A stretch of 64,000 bases of DNA, taken from contig NC_081407.1 in NCBI RefSeq assembly GCF_030272615.1, positions 148,801,744-148,865,743 on the forward strand, read 5' to 3'. The first letter of the stretch is position 1. Every line of letters begins with the position of its first letter. Under the pieces are notes generated by a model. That model was not told where the DNA came from. It was given only the letters and a program-made list of their open reading frames with translations, and searched no databases. The stretch is from Cryptomeria japonica (Eukaryota > Streptophyta > Pinopsida > Cupressales > Cupressaceae). Positions 33,604 to 45,460 of this stretch are shown here, one piece after another. A program made the translations under genes and the position numbers.

Positions 33604-34215
33604 TGTTGGAAATTGACACTCTATTGGTTGGTTTCACTATGTTGTCATTTATGGCAACATGATTTTGTGTTTCGGCTTCATATGGTGTACCGACAGGCAC
33701 TTCACAGATTCTACACTGGCATTGGCACTGGCACCAGCAGGTCAGAAAGATTTCTTTGGTCACCGATAATGCAGGCCGACATGGTATAGTAAAGATTATT
33801 GGTATTGGAGGCCGACATAGCTTGGATGCGGCATCGACAATTGATTTTAATGTTTATGCATTTATGTTGTTTGGTCGACATGTAATTTGATATTGTATAT
33901 ATCTTTGTAAGGCGACATAAGGAGTAAAAGTTGTATAGGGTATATAGGTCAGTTAAGATTAGATCATTTTGAGATAGAGATATAGACAAGAGACAGGAGA
34001 TTATGGATATGCGAATGTAATATGATGCCAAATTATTCAGAGAGATTATGTATGTAAGGAATTTATTGTAAGGGTTATTCCGGTAAAGGGGTTTAGGGTT
34101 TCAAACTAGCACATACAAAGCTTAAACCGGAACTGTATTCTGGCATAAAAGATACTATCTTAGTAGTTCACACTCCTCTAGATTGTAGTCTGGAATTTTA
34201 TGTAGTCAGTGAGAT
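33604..34215 (+). repeat. Truncated 3' LTR of the 27.7-kb element
   Basis: Matches the 5' LTR from its first base to GTAGTCAGTGAGA near 34,213, then stops. The last third of the LTR (from about 28,270 in the 5' copy) is missing, and LINE RT coding sequence follows immediately. Confidence 0.85.
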
Positions 34216-34218
34216 CTT

Positions 34219-34850
34219 TGGTAGGGAGATCCCATCTCCCCCTTCCTCTTGATCATCTTGGCCAAATCTTTGGGCAGGGCTTTCAATAGATTCCAATAGG
34301 ATGGTCTACTCAAAGGTATTAAGATCACTAATTCAGTTGGGGTTGTGACTTATCAACAATTTGCAGATGACATTATGTTATTTGGTCAAGCTGATAGAGG
34401 AGAAGCTACTAAATTTCAAAAAATTCTCAAAGTATATGCTAAATAATAAGGTCAATAGGTAAACCAAGAAAAATCAGAAGTTTTCTTTTTTAATGTGAAG
34501 CCGAGGATAGAGAAATAGATTTTAGCTTTGTTGAGATTCAAGGAAGGGAAACTCACTTGTTTGTATCTAGGTCTGCCCTTAGACAAGGGTTTGAGATCAA
34601 CCAAAGTATGGGGTCAAATGGATGAAAAATGGAATCTTGGAAAACAAAATGGCTTTCTTGGGCAGGAAGAATTATAATGCTAAAAGCAGTCCTTTTTGCT
34701 ATACCTATTTATCTTATGTCTTGTTTATCTCTTCCAATCAGAGCAAATTCAAAATTAGTGAATAAAATGAGATCTTTCAATTGGCAAGGAATGGCTAAAA
34801 AAAAGAATGGCTTTGATTGCTTGGGATAAGATTTTCTCCCTAATCTATGG
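34219..34850 (+). pseudogene. LINE-2 reverse transcriptase, C-terminal part
   Basis: Reads GDPISPFLLIILAKSLGRAF, then TYQQFADDIMLFGQ (Asp pair kept, about 34,365), the VNQEKSEVFFF block and CLYLGLPL, with stops and a frameshift near 34,630. Fingers and most of the palm are absent because of the 5' truncation. Confidence 0.82.
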
Positions 34851-35650
34851 GGGGGCATTGGATTGATGAATCAATCAAGGAAAACTAAAGCTTTAGGAGA
34901 AAAATTAGTTTGAAAAATCTATAAGAATTCCAATTGGAAATGTGTTAGAATTATCAAAGGTAAACATTTGGATGATATGAGTTTGGAAGGTATTTTTAGG
35001 GTCCATAATCCTCCAAAAGGTTCTAGGGTTTGGAATTTTATTATGAATTGTAGGAATCTCATTATAGATCAGATTTCATGGAATGTTAATGATGGTGCCA
35101 AAGCTCTCTTTTGGTCAAAATCATGGGGTGAATACCCCACTCTAAATAACTGATGGGTCAGAATAACCTTAATGCTATCACAAAAAGTAGGTGGGGAATT
35201 TATGTGGAGGACCATATTGAATTAGTAGATGGGAATCACCCTTTGGGCTGGAAATGGAAAATATTTGAGGACTTGCCAATTGATAAAGAAGAAATTAGAA
35301 ATCTGATGGATTTATTACAACAAAGATCCTTAGTATTTAAAGAAGGTTCAAACTCAGTTATTTGGATAAGGGCCAATTCGGGATGTTATAACTCTAAAGA
35401 TGGTTACAATTCTTTAGTTGAAAAACATAACTTTGAGAGAATTGAACTACTTGTTTCTCTTTGTTGGGATAAAAGGTGCCATCCTAAAGTGGGTTTTTTT
35501 GCTTGGGTTGCTTTACAGGGCATAATTTTAACAACAGAATGGTTCAAGAGGTTAGGTGATCCTTCTATTTGTTTTTTATGTGAGCATGATGAAGAACCAA
35601 TTAATCATATTCTGTTGTCTTGTCCCTTTGCTTTTAAATGTTGGCAATGA
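34851..35650 (+). pseudogene. LINE-2 post-RT and zf-RVT region
   Basis: Contains NWKCVRIIKGKHLDDM-like and GSRVWNFIMNCRNLI blocks, then a clean 165-codon frame (35,153-35,647) with DKRCHPKVGFFAWVALQG and the zinc ligands CFLCEHDEEPINHILLSC. This is the canonical zf-RVT of plant LINEs. Confidence 0.84.
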
Positions 35651-35989
35651 CTCTGTGCCAAATTAGGTTGGATTTCAATTCTTCCGAATGACATTCTAAG
35701 TTTATTTAAAAGTTGGCCTAACCTTTTCTCCTCTAGTATTTTGAATTCATTTTGGATTTATTCTCCTTCAATTTTAGTTTGGGAGCTTTGGAGGTAAAGA
35801 AACAAAAGAATTTTCTAAGGGAAAAAATTGTCATGGGAGACTCTCATTAACAAAATTGAAGCGACCATTGTAGAAGTAGTTATCAGTAGACTTTCTTCTC
35901 ATAAGTCTAGAAAGTCTTAATTTTCTATCTGGGATAGTGGAATGAAGAGTAATTGGTTTGGTCTAAATACCCCTTCTTTTGTTGGGAAT

Positions 35990-36500
35990 GGGGGTAAGGA
36001 TTCATTAAAAGAAATAACATTGGCTGTCTAGTCTCTTTCAAAAGAAGGATGGTTTAAAATAAATTTTGATGGGGCTTCTTGGGGAAATCCTAGAGCCTCA
36101 AAAGAAGGATGTATAATCCACCCTTCAGATGGAGTGGTTGAACCTAAACATGCCAAAGCATTAGCAGAGGATAATAAAGATGTCATAGAAATTCAAGCAG
36201 CTATTGAGGGACTATCTATCTGTAAGGATCTTGGTTTTAAGTAAATGGAAATTGAGGGAGATTAAACCATTATTATTAATGCTTTAAGGACTAGTAGCAC
36301 CTCAAATTGGAGACTCAATTCTTTTCTAAGCAGGGCCACTGATTTATCAAAATACTTTGATGATTTCACCATTAATCATTTTTTTAGAGAGGCAAACGGA
36401 TTGGTAGATCTTTTAGCAAGCAAGGGAGCTGATGGTTTTAATGACAAATACATTAGAGTTTCTAGACCTTTAGAAATAAGTGACTCGGTAGTAGAGTGAT
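35990..36500 (+). pseudogene. LINE-2 RNase H domain
   Basis: Reads EGWFKINFDGASWGNP (first Asp), IEIQAAIEGLSICKDLG (Glu), MEIEGD (Asp), FFREANGLVDLLASKG (last acid region), with stops at about 36,242 and 36,263. Same domain type as in LINE-1. Confidence 0.82.
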
Positions 36501-36829
36501 TCAAATTGTTTTTCTCCTCGAATATTTGAACTTAGGTTCAACATATAGTAGTTATTGTTTGTATTTGGTTGGTTTAGTGTCCTCTCTGAGGTGTGCTTAA
36601 TAAATTGTGGGGGTGAATTTATTTGTCTTTGATTTCTCTCGATATTCTCATGACCTTCTGCAGTTTTAGTTGATTTGAAATTTAGCATTTATGCCTTCAA
36701 TAATCAAGTATTCTTTGGCATAAAGGACTATTGTTTGGACAAGTTGAGGCTTGTTTTTTTTTAAGATGTGGTTGTAGCCTTCTTGTTGGGGCATCTACTG
36801 GAATTTTTTGCTAGAGGTTGGGATCCCCA

Positions 36830-37740
36830 CAGGATATGTCATCGAATTTTCTAAAGATCTTTGCTAGTTTGGTGGTGGAGGTGAATGAATTAGATTTTAA
36901 ATCTTTGATGGACTCTAGTTTTGGCTAAAGTATGTATTGGGTGGTTGATCATAAAGTTAGCATTCAGAGATTGGCGCCTCCGCTAAATTCATCCTCAAAC
37001 ATGCATTTATTAGAAAGGACAAGCCATATCAACTTGTCTCAAGTTATGAATTTTGGGTTTTTTTCCAAGTTTAATGTCCCTTTGCTTCTTAAGCAAGCTT
37101 TTTGTCATAATTATTCATTTTCCTTTATCCTTCAGATGTAAAGCTCGACAATTTGTTTCTTGAGGTATTTCTTTTTACTGGTTTCTCAAACTGTTGTAGA
37201 GGTTATGGATTCCCCTACGAAGCTTATCTCCTCCAAAAGACAGATGGAATTCTTCGGTGAAATCAAAGAGAAACGCATTAGGAGGTGTTAGATGTGATAC
37301 ATTTTGTTATAGTAAGGGTAGTTAAACGCATTTTGAGAGATGAGTTCCTTAGAAAAGAACACAAATATAGGATAAATATGGAGATTCTAGTTGTTTTTGT
37401 AGCCACCCTTCTCCATACCGGTCTTTTGAAAGAAAAAAATGAAGCACTATGTCGGAAGGTTTTTAAGTCAGATTTGCTGGGAGATTTAAGTAATGTTTTG
37501 AGGAATATTGATGAGAACCTCACCATTCTGCTACCCAAGGACCATATGGTAACTATTCATGGAGGAAAACCTTCTCCAAGATTCTTTATTTTATATATTG
37601 AGGCAGAGAAGCCCTCCTGGGCAAGGAAATTCAGAACAAGGAAAATGAAAACTCCTTATGGTCTTTCTTTTGTTTTTCTGAGATTTTTTATCAGAACTGG
37701 ATTAAGAAATATTTTGAAAGGGGTGGCCTTTCTACTCTAG
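36830..37740 (+). pseudogene. LINE-2 3' ORF of unknown function
   Basis: Downstream of RNase H a codable stretch begins with MSSNFLKIFASLVVEVNELD (36,838), passes MDSPTKLISSKRQMEFF (37,207) and includes a 151-codon frame (37,285-37,737), KEHKYRINMEILVVFVATLL and LLGDLSNVLRNIDENLT. Predicted helical, no known motif. It lies inside the LINE, about 440 bp before the poly-A, in the same relative place as the extra ORF of LINE-1. No clear sequence similarity between the two was seen. Confidence 0.45.
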
Positions 37741-38180
37741 CTCTAGATGAAAGATTGGAGGAATGGGTATTTGACCTGGGAGAACTTATGGTTGGTCTTG
37801 ATCTTGAGCCTTCACAGGTGGCGGTTCGCTTTCCTTCTCCAGAACCATGGCTGATTCGTCAACCGGTCCCAATGCAGGTCCATTTAGTGGATACTTCGGT
37901 TGCTCCTAGTTCCTCTTCTCTTGCTCGGTGACCTTCATGATTATACCATTTGGAGCATATTCCTACCATTCTAAATCCACTATGCTCAGATAAGAACGTT
38001 TTGTTTCAGTTCTCTTTTTGCCTCTCTTGTTCTTTATAAAGATTTCACAATTTTGATGTCCTTCGTTTCATGCCCTAGATGGGTATTTTGGTTGGTTATG
38101 TTTTTCAGACTTGGTTAAACTTTAGTATTATGTATTTACTACTTTTATTTAATATGATTGGCATTAGTCGTTGTTTGATC

Positions 38181-38188
38181 AAAAAAAA
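38181..38188 (+). terminator. LINE-2 poly-A tail
   Basis: A8 following TCGTTGTTTGATC. After it the sequence changes to AT-rich DNA without any LINE or LTR match. Confidence 0.65.
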
Positions 38189-41100
38189 TTATACATTTTT
38201 TATTTTGAGACTACACTTATAGATCTCCAAAAAAGGTATTTTTTAGATTTTTAGAAAATGTTATTTACATGAAAAGAAGTTGTGAAAATATCAAGTTTTC
38301 TAAATAATTTATTTTTTTGGTAAAATGAGTCCAAAGTGGTTGCACATATGAATTTAATGAACACTTCCAATTGAAAAAGTTTTGTCTCATGTTTAATTTA
38401 ACGAGAATGAATATAAGTAAACCATATGCTTTACCAAAATTTACTTTTACTTGAAAATGTTTAGATTCAATTGTGTTGATAAGCTAAGTTGGCCTAAAGT
38501 ATGGCACAACTTGAGCTTTCACCCTTGTATGGGGAAATGCCACATGACACCATTTTGTTAATTTTGATAAGGACAAGTTATAATATTGGTAAACTTTGAG
38601 AGAAGTTTTGGATTAATCTGTTTATGTTCAAGGTTGATGGATGTAAATATCTAGAAAGCTCCAAAGGGGACATATGTAGACAATTTTAAGGCTTAAAGAT
38701 ATCAATTTTCAACAATCCATAGTATTTCTTGCTTTTGTTTTTAGATTTGATTATGTGTTTTTCCGCATAAACACACACTTGACAAATCCATAACTAAAAG
38801 CAAGAAACTTCAAGACTCTTGCACTAAAAAATAGCCTCCATAAGTCACTTTGGGTGTAAGGAAAGATTTGATGTGAACTAGGTAAAATATGACATAATCT
38901 CTTGAGCCATGCATTACCTTGTTCATGTAAAAATTTAGGTCCAAAGTTTCTTTGGGTGTGAAATGTTTCAAAATCTCAGGAATTCGAGGGAAGAGCATGT
39001 GCCTAAATTTGAGAAGATTTGGCGAGGATAGGGAAGTCTAAATGAGAAAGGGAAATTTAACTCAATAGAAAATGGAATTGAATCTAGATGTGCCTTGGAG
39101 CCTAAGAAATTAAAGAATTCAACAAAAGGCTTTGAAAGGAATTGGGATACAAAGTAAATATACACCAAGAGTTTCTAATAGATTTTTCAGTCAAGATTTT
39201 AAGGATAGAGGGACACCAAGCATGACATTTGCGAATATTTCTATCCACTTGAGAAAGGTTAGGTTTTATCAAAAGAAGAAATGTAGTACAATAAAAAAAA
39301 TATCTTCATTCACATGGCAACATATTAGAAGGTTAAGGAGAGATAAAGTGAAAACACATGTGAAAAGAAACTAAAACATATATAAAAGGATTTTAGATTT
39401 GAGAGGTCCCGACCAACTCAATCATATCTTAATAACTCCCTTCTAAATAAGATAAGATGAGAATAGATTTATTAGAATTGTGTGAAGTATTTATTAAGCT
39501 ATCTTCATTGTACCATTCATTTTAATCCTTATGTGCTTTGCAAAATTAAAGACATTGCTCGAGCATAGATAAAAGAAACATCAAGAAAAATCTATAACAT
39601 CTTGTGATTCAGTTTGAAGATATAAGTTTTAATTTTATTTGAACATATTTGATTTTGATTCATTGTAAGGAAAATTGTAGAGTTTAAAAGTCTACTTTAT
39701 ATTTTTCCTTCTCATTTATCATTCATTTTTAACATTTTGTTAGTTGAAACACATCATGCTGAAAGTTAAAATTAAAGAAAATGAAAATAAAATAAGACCA
39801 AACTTGTTAGTTGAAACACATCACAAAAACTTTTCCATCAATTACAAAAGCGACTTTGCTCATTTAGTCAATGGAATGTCACGCCGAGAATGAAAAGTCC
39901 AAATCAAATGAATGAGCATGTGGAAATAAATAAGACATCAAGGCACACGATCCCTCTCATTTTTGCTTTACTTACATCCATTATTACAATTGAAATTCAC
40001 ACTTTGGGCTTCCATCAATTGTATAGATGAAAATAGACTATTCAGTTTTGATTGATTTGTTCTTAGGATGGAACTTGGGCAACGTCACCCATGCTAGTTC
40101 ACATCTAATAACATCATTACCAAATCTTGCTATAACAACTTAGTCCCCATTGTGACTCTCTATCTACGTTAAAATGATCAAGTAATAAAATAGAAATTGG
40201 AATTATTTTATCAAATTTGAGATGGAAATGGAATGTTAAGTTGAAAAGGTGAAAATAATGTTTAGCCTTTCTTGATTTTGTTGCATTGATAAATGATGGT
40301 TTTGTTAGTTGATTGATGATTGGAATTGGGAATATGAAAGCGGATATATATTGCGAATCTTCTAAGGAATTCTAAATAATATATGATTAGGAAACATTCG
40401 TAATCTAGTCTAGGGCTACTTTTCTACCATGTAATTTGGTCTTTATGTTGCATATTTGTCCTTTACTAATGAAATTTCCATTATTTGATCTTTAACATTT
40501 ATTAGCTATTTATGAACAAGGGGTTGTGCTAAAAAGCACAATGTGACTTGCTATAAAATAGAGGGAATATGGTTAATTTGACTGATGGGTATCAAACCCT
40601 TTGTCAATGATGCAAATTTTTGAAGACACGTAAAACAAATGATGTAATGCTTAAGATGTAGTTTATTAAGTTTGTGTTGAAATTGTACTATAAAACAAAT
40701 GACTTATATAATGAGAGTTCCAATCACTTTTTTATAATAACTAAACACCTAAGACTATCTATAAATACAAGATTACAATTTAGTAATCAACTTGAGGTAT
40801 TCAATGCATGAGTCAATTAGGTGATAGAGAAATGTTAAAGATATTGGCCTTGGGAGCAGGAAATTCAGAATTTGAAAAAATAGGACAAGCCTACAATATG
40901 ACCTAATCTAAGGGATAGGACCACATATTCAACCTAGTCTAGGGAGGATGAAGTCTTAAGGGATCATATTTGTCTTAACTAAGCAATACATAAGGTTATT
41001 ATTGGTGATAAATTTAGGATTAGGATTAGTTGGTGCAACAACCAAGATAAGTTAAGTGCTACAACTATGTATTTATGATAGTATCAAATATATGTGTAAT

Positions 41101-43050
41101 GCAAAGGAATAAAATTATAGTGGATGCACTTTTATCTCTTGCATCTTCAAATTGAAAAAGTAACATCAATGGTTAAGAATATGTTCATTATAATCTTTGC
41201 AGATTTTTTATAATCTATTCAAAATTTGATGCTTCATTTAATGTTGTCTTAAGAATATATTATATTGTATGATTAAAAAAGATTGAACTAAATGATAATG
41301 TTATACAAACATTAAGTCAATCCTCACTTGCGTGGAATAAGTAATTTTAATTTGACTAATAGATTTATAATTACTAAATATTTTAAACATAGAAGCACTA
41401 TATTAATAATATGCATTACCAAAACTCATGTAACGTCAATTGATTTATTGTAGAAAGCTTGTATACTTTAAAGAAGATTCATATATTTAAATTAAAAAAT
41501 CTTCCAATTAAATGAATTTGCTCCTTAATCATGATCCAAATTTATGTTAGAATAAATGTACATTTGATAATTTCATATAATACAAAAGATTTTTTAATGA
41601 GAACACAAACAAACAAAAAATCAAATTGGACTACATCATGAAACAAAATACTCAACTTCAAATTCAAATCAGAATATCAAATATATAACTTACTTTCAAA
41701 ATGAAAAAAAAGGTAGAATGCTTATAATGTAAGCTACATCAAAAAATAATAACATAATGACTAGTCAACACATGCACTTACGCATACATAAAAGTATATG
41801 TACATATGTGCATGTGTTAAAACACACACATTCACAACTCTGTTAAAATTGAATAGATTATTAAAACACAAAACACCATTTTAAAAATAGAAAGTAAATA
41901 AAACTTCATATATTCAAACAAAAATAATAATAAGCCACCTTTCAAAATTATTAATTTAAAAAATTATATTCAACTATTGTAACTTTCCATCAAATAAGTT
42001 TTTTTTGGTAGTTATCTATTTAATATGGTCCAACAAACAATAAAATGCAATGGTCAATCTTGGTAGTTTTTAGATGCTTTTAGAAGCCATACAATTTATT
42101 TTTCGGCATTTGGTTGTCTTCTTCAATTTGTAAAACTAAAGCTATACATATATAAAATCACTTTTTTATGTATTTGTATTTGAAGTAGGCGTAAGTATAA
42201 CATGTCTTTATTCATTCTATGAGATGTTTCCCATAAATTAAATTTTAGAAGTTATTATATCATAAGATTGTACTCTTTTTCATAATAGAAAAATCAATAT
42301 GATTTTGTTATTAAAGGAATTTTCATTACCCCTGTCACCAAATAACCTTCGTTAGGAATAAGTCACCATCAAATATAAAGATCTCTAGCATGGTTTGTGG
42401 TAATGGAAGTAAACATCAAAAACTAAATATCCATTTATTGGATTCTAACTTGTACTCAACAAAATCTCTCTCTTTATTTGTTACATTATTAAGAATTAAT
42501 AGATTCTATTTTACACTAAAAGTATAAACAAGATAATATAATCATCTTATATAAACAAGATAATATAATCATCTTATTTAATTCATGAAAATAATTTTTT
42601 TAATAAAAAAATAATTTATTCATATATTTTCATGTATTTCAAATCTAAAAATAATCATAGGCATTATTAAGATTAGGGTGTCTTTGTTTTGTAATATTAA
42701 TTTTTCTTCACGTGTCTCTAACATTATTGGAAAGTCTCCTTCGATGACTAGAGTGTAATTGGAAATTAATTTTATAATTTTTTTTAGAATCTTGGTATCA
42801 ATTATTATATCCATTTATAAAGTGAAGTTGGCAATGACAATTGTGAAGCTTCTTTTACCAAATTTCTCAACTTGTACACGAAGATTGAGTAGTGGAGTAT
42901 CTAGAATATTTTTTTTATTTCATATGATTTGTGTGATGATTTTGAACATCTACTATGAAATATGGACCTATACGGAAGAATGACAAGTTAAAGATGTCAT
43001 GCATTCTTAGTATGGAGGTTATTTGTGCTATTCATTGATTAGAGGGATTT
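38189..43050. other. AT-rich region, nothing identified
   Basis: About 4.9 kb without a convincing coding frame, LTR terminus, primer site or inverted-repeat pair. The only small structures seen are a 20-bp direct repeat (TTGTTAGTTGAAACACATCA at 39,737 and 39,804) and a 27-bp tandem repeat at 42,522. The few open frames of 60-80 codons lack motifs. Probably old decayed repeat DNA. Confidence 0.5.
42522..42578. repeat. 27-bp direct tandem repeat, two copies
   Basis: ATAAACAAGATAATATAATC plus ATCTTAT occurs twice with a period of 27 bp. Each unit also has weak internal dyad symmetry (AAGAT and ATCTT). Confidence 0.75.
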
Positions 43051-43660
43051 TGTTGATGTAATTTATGTCTCATGTAATTACACTTTAATTAGGTTGACTT
43101 AGGTTAATGCATTTCATAGTAATTTTCATATGAGATGCTTATGAAATTGCATATCAAGGGAATATGGTTGTAGGAGAAATTCCACCTTCGGTGGTGTTAT
43201 CTTGTTATCACATTTTCATATCCACTTATAGTGAAATAATAATTCCACCTTCAGTAGGTGATCCACCTTTAGTGGAATTATCTATTATTTCTCTTGCCTA
43301 CCCTTGCATCTCATTGGGCCACATGTCATGATTGTGTGCTCTCTTTTCCCTATGGCCTTGCCTTTATAAGCATGCTCATGTACACTGTAGAGTCAATCAA
43401 TCTATTTGTATCTTGATGAGAATATAGTTTATTCTTGTCACATATTATTTTAATCTTATTCTTGAAAGGATTGTGGATTGGAAGTTGAAGCAATATATGC
43501 ATGTGGAACTGGAAGATGTTGATGTTATGACCTAGTCCTTTGAGTAGGGGATCTTGCAGACTCGGGTTTGTTGAGCCCAATGATGTCTGTAGGAGATGAA
43601 GGATGAATGTCCTCAACTGTAAGTGGACCTTGACGAACTTATCGTTATTTTCATCTTGAA
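43051..43660 (+). repeat. Possible 5' LTR of Copia-4
   Basis: TGTTGATGTAATTT at 43,051 could be an LTR start. CCTTTATAAGCATGCTC (about 43,368) looks like a TATA box, and the following TCTTGATGAGAATATAG is typical of copia R regions. A CA end may lie near 43,660. No second copy exists in the window, so the call rests on composition only. Confidence 0.35.
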
Positions 43661-45450
43661 CAACTAAAAGAAAAAGATAAGGAAAAGAGAGAGTATTTTG
43701 AAATTAAGTAGGAAATTGCACCTGTGGAAGAATAAAGAGATGGACATGAAGATGATGAAGAAGAGAATGAGGGTTAAAATGAATTTACTAATCAAATCGA
43801 TGAACATGAGGATGAAAATCATGAAGAGATTGAGAAAGATCAAGAATATCAAGAGCTTCATACTCCTATCTTAGAAGGTCCATGAGAAAATGAAATATAT
43901 TTGAAAGGTAGAATACACCATATTTTCATTCAACATTTTCTTTATTAAGTATTGGTGATAAATCTAGATCTTATAGAGAATTTATTCTTTGATATGATAA
44001 TGATTCTTGGAAACAAGCCATGTTGGAGGAGATTATGGCTTTCAAATCATGTGACACCTAGAATCTTATTCATTTTCCTAAGGGAAGGAAAGCCATTGGT
44101 TGTAAGTGGGTCTACAAAAAGAAATTTGGAGTAGATGGTGCATTGGAGAAGTACAAAGCTAGACTAGTAGCTAAGAGCTACTCCTAGAGATAGGGAATTG
44201 ATTTTTATGATATTTACTCTCTTGTTAAATTGTCTTCTATTGGATTTCTTTTATCCATTTTTATAGCTAATGATTTTGAGATTGAGCAAATGGATGTTAA
44301 AACTATATTTTTTCATGGAGACTTAGAAAAGTAAATTTACATGCAACAACCTAAAGGATTTGAGGTAAAATGGAAGGAACACTTAGTTTGCAGGTTGAAA
44401 TGGTCTCTTTATGGTTTAAAACAATCTCCCTAGGCATGGAATGAAAAAATTAATTTATTTGTTATGAAAATGGGTTTTGTTAGAAGTGAACATGATCACT
44501 ATGTACACATTACATTTATTGATGATCATATCCTAATTGGTGTCTTGTATGTGGAAGATATGCTATTTTTCAATAACTAAAAGGTAATGATTAGTGAGCT
44601 AAAATCTCAACTTTCAAAAACATCTGATATGGAGGATCTAAGAGTTGACACTATTTTGAATATATTCAGTATATGAGATTGTCAACTATAAATAATTCAT
44701 TTATGGGTAAGCATTGATATTTTATTAGATATGTGTCTTACGAATGATGATGATTTAGAGGATATGTCTAATGTGCCTTATGTTAGTGTTGTAGGAAGTT
44801 GAATATGTGCAATGGTTTACATGAGACTGGATATTTTACAAGCAGTGGGAATTTTGAGCAAGTTAAGGTTTAACCTTGGTAGAAGGCGCTAGACTCAAGT
44901 TAAAATGATATGTAGGTATTTGTGAGGTACTTCTAACTAATGTTTGGGATATTTTGTGACTAGCAGTGGTTAAAATATTGTACATACATGGTTTTGTTGA
45001 TTTATATTGAGTAGGTGACCTGCATAGTCGAAGGTCCACTAGTGTCTACATGTTTACTTTGGGAAATAAATGAGTTTGATGAGTAAAATGTAAGCTATTG
45101 TTGCTTTATCCACCATCAAAGTAGATAATATAGATGTTATCAATGTCTCTAATTAAGTATTTTGTTATAGAGGTTGTTTATACTTATTGGTTTTGATTGC
45201 AAGATTATTTTGATTAATTGTGATAGCTAGAGTGCAATTCATCTAGCTAAGAGTCCTATGTATCATGCATGGACTAGGCATGTGGATGTTCAATATCATT
45301 TTTTTTGTGGGTTGATTGCAAAAATGGAAATATTGAACTAAAGAATATTGACACTTAGGAGAATGTTACTGATACACTTACTAAACCTATGAGCATGAAA
45401 AAATTTAGTTGGTGCAATGATGCAATGTGACTTGTTACTTTTGCTTGGTT
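43661..45450 (+). pseudogene. Copia-4 pol remnant (RT and RNase H)
   Basis: Plus-strand decayed copia. It begins in the acidic linker after integrase (GHEDDEEENEG), then reads [55 protein letters not shown] and YVEDMLFF, where the catalytic YVDD is YVED (about 44,548). RNase H traces follow, to CDS-like SAIHLAKSPMYHAWTRH near 45,270 and VTDTLTKPMS (about 45,370). Many stops and frameshifts. Gag, protease and integrase are missing, so most of the interior was deleted. The 3' LTR is absent; a gypsy-type LTR starts at 45,461. Confidence 0.78.
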
Positions 45451-45460
45451 GATTTATAAT

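Larger units (their letters stand above)
27658..34215 (+). mobile_element. LTR element with gag but no pol (LARD-like)
   Basis: 5' LTR 27,658-28,598, Met-tRNA primer site at 28,601, zinc-knuckle gag, then a long unknown ORF, polypurine tract, and a 3' LTR (33,604) cut off at about 34,215 by LINE-2. No protease, integrase, RT or RNase H motif was found in the 5-kb interior. The LTR end and PPT (CAATGCCAAAGGGGGAGAT) are like those of Copia-2, so it is copia-type and probably used proteins from a relative. Right target duplication cannot be seen because the 3' LTR is truncated. Confidence 0.8.
34215..38188 (+). mobile_element. LINE-2, 5'-truncated plant L1-type element
   Basis: Starts within RT just before GDPISPF, continues through the FADD motif, the post-RT region, zf-RVT, RNase H and about 1.7 kb of 3' sequence with another ORF, ending in A8 (38,181-38,188). 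5' truncation is typical of LINE insertion. The rest of the interrupted LTR is not found after the poly-A, so this is not a simple insertion into an intact LTR. Its 3' UTR differs from LINE-1, so it is a separate family. Confidence 0.85.
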
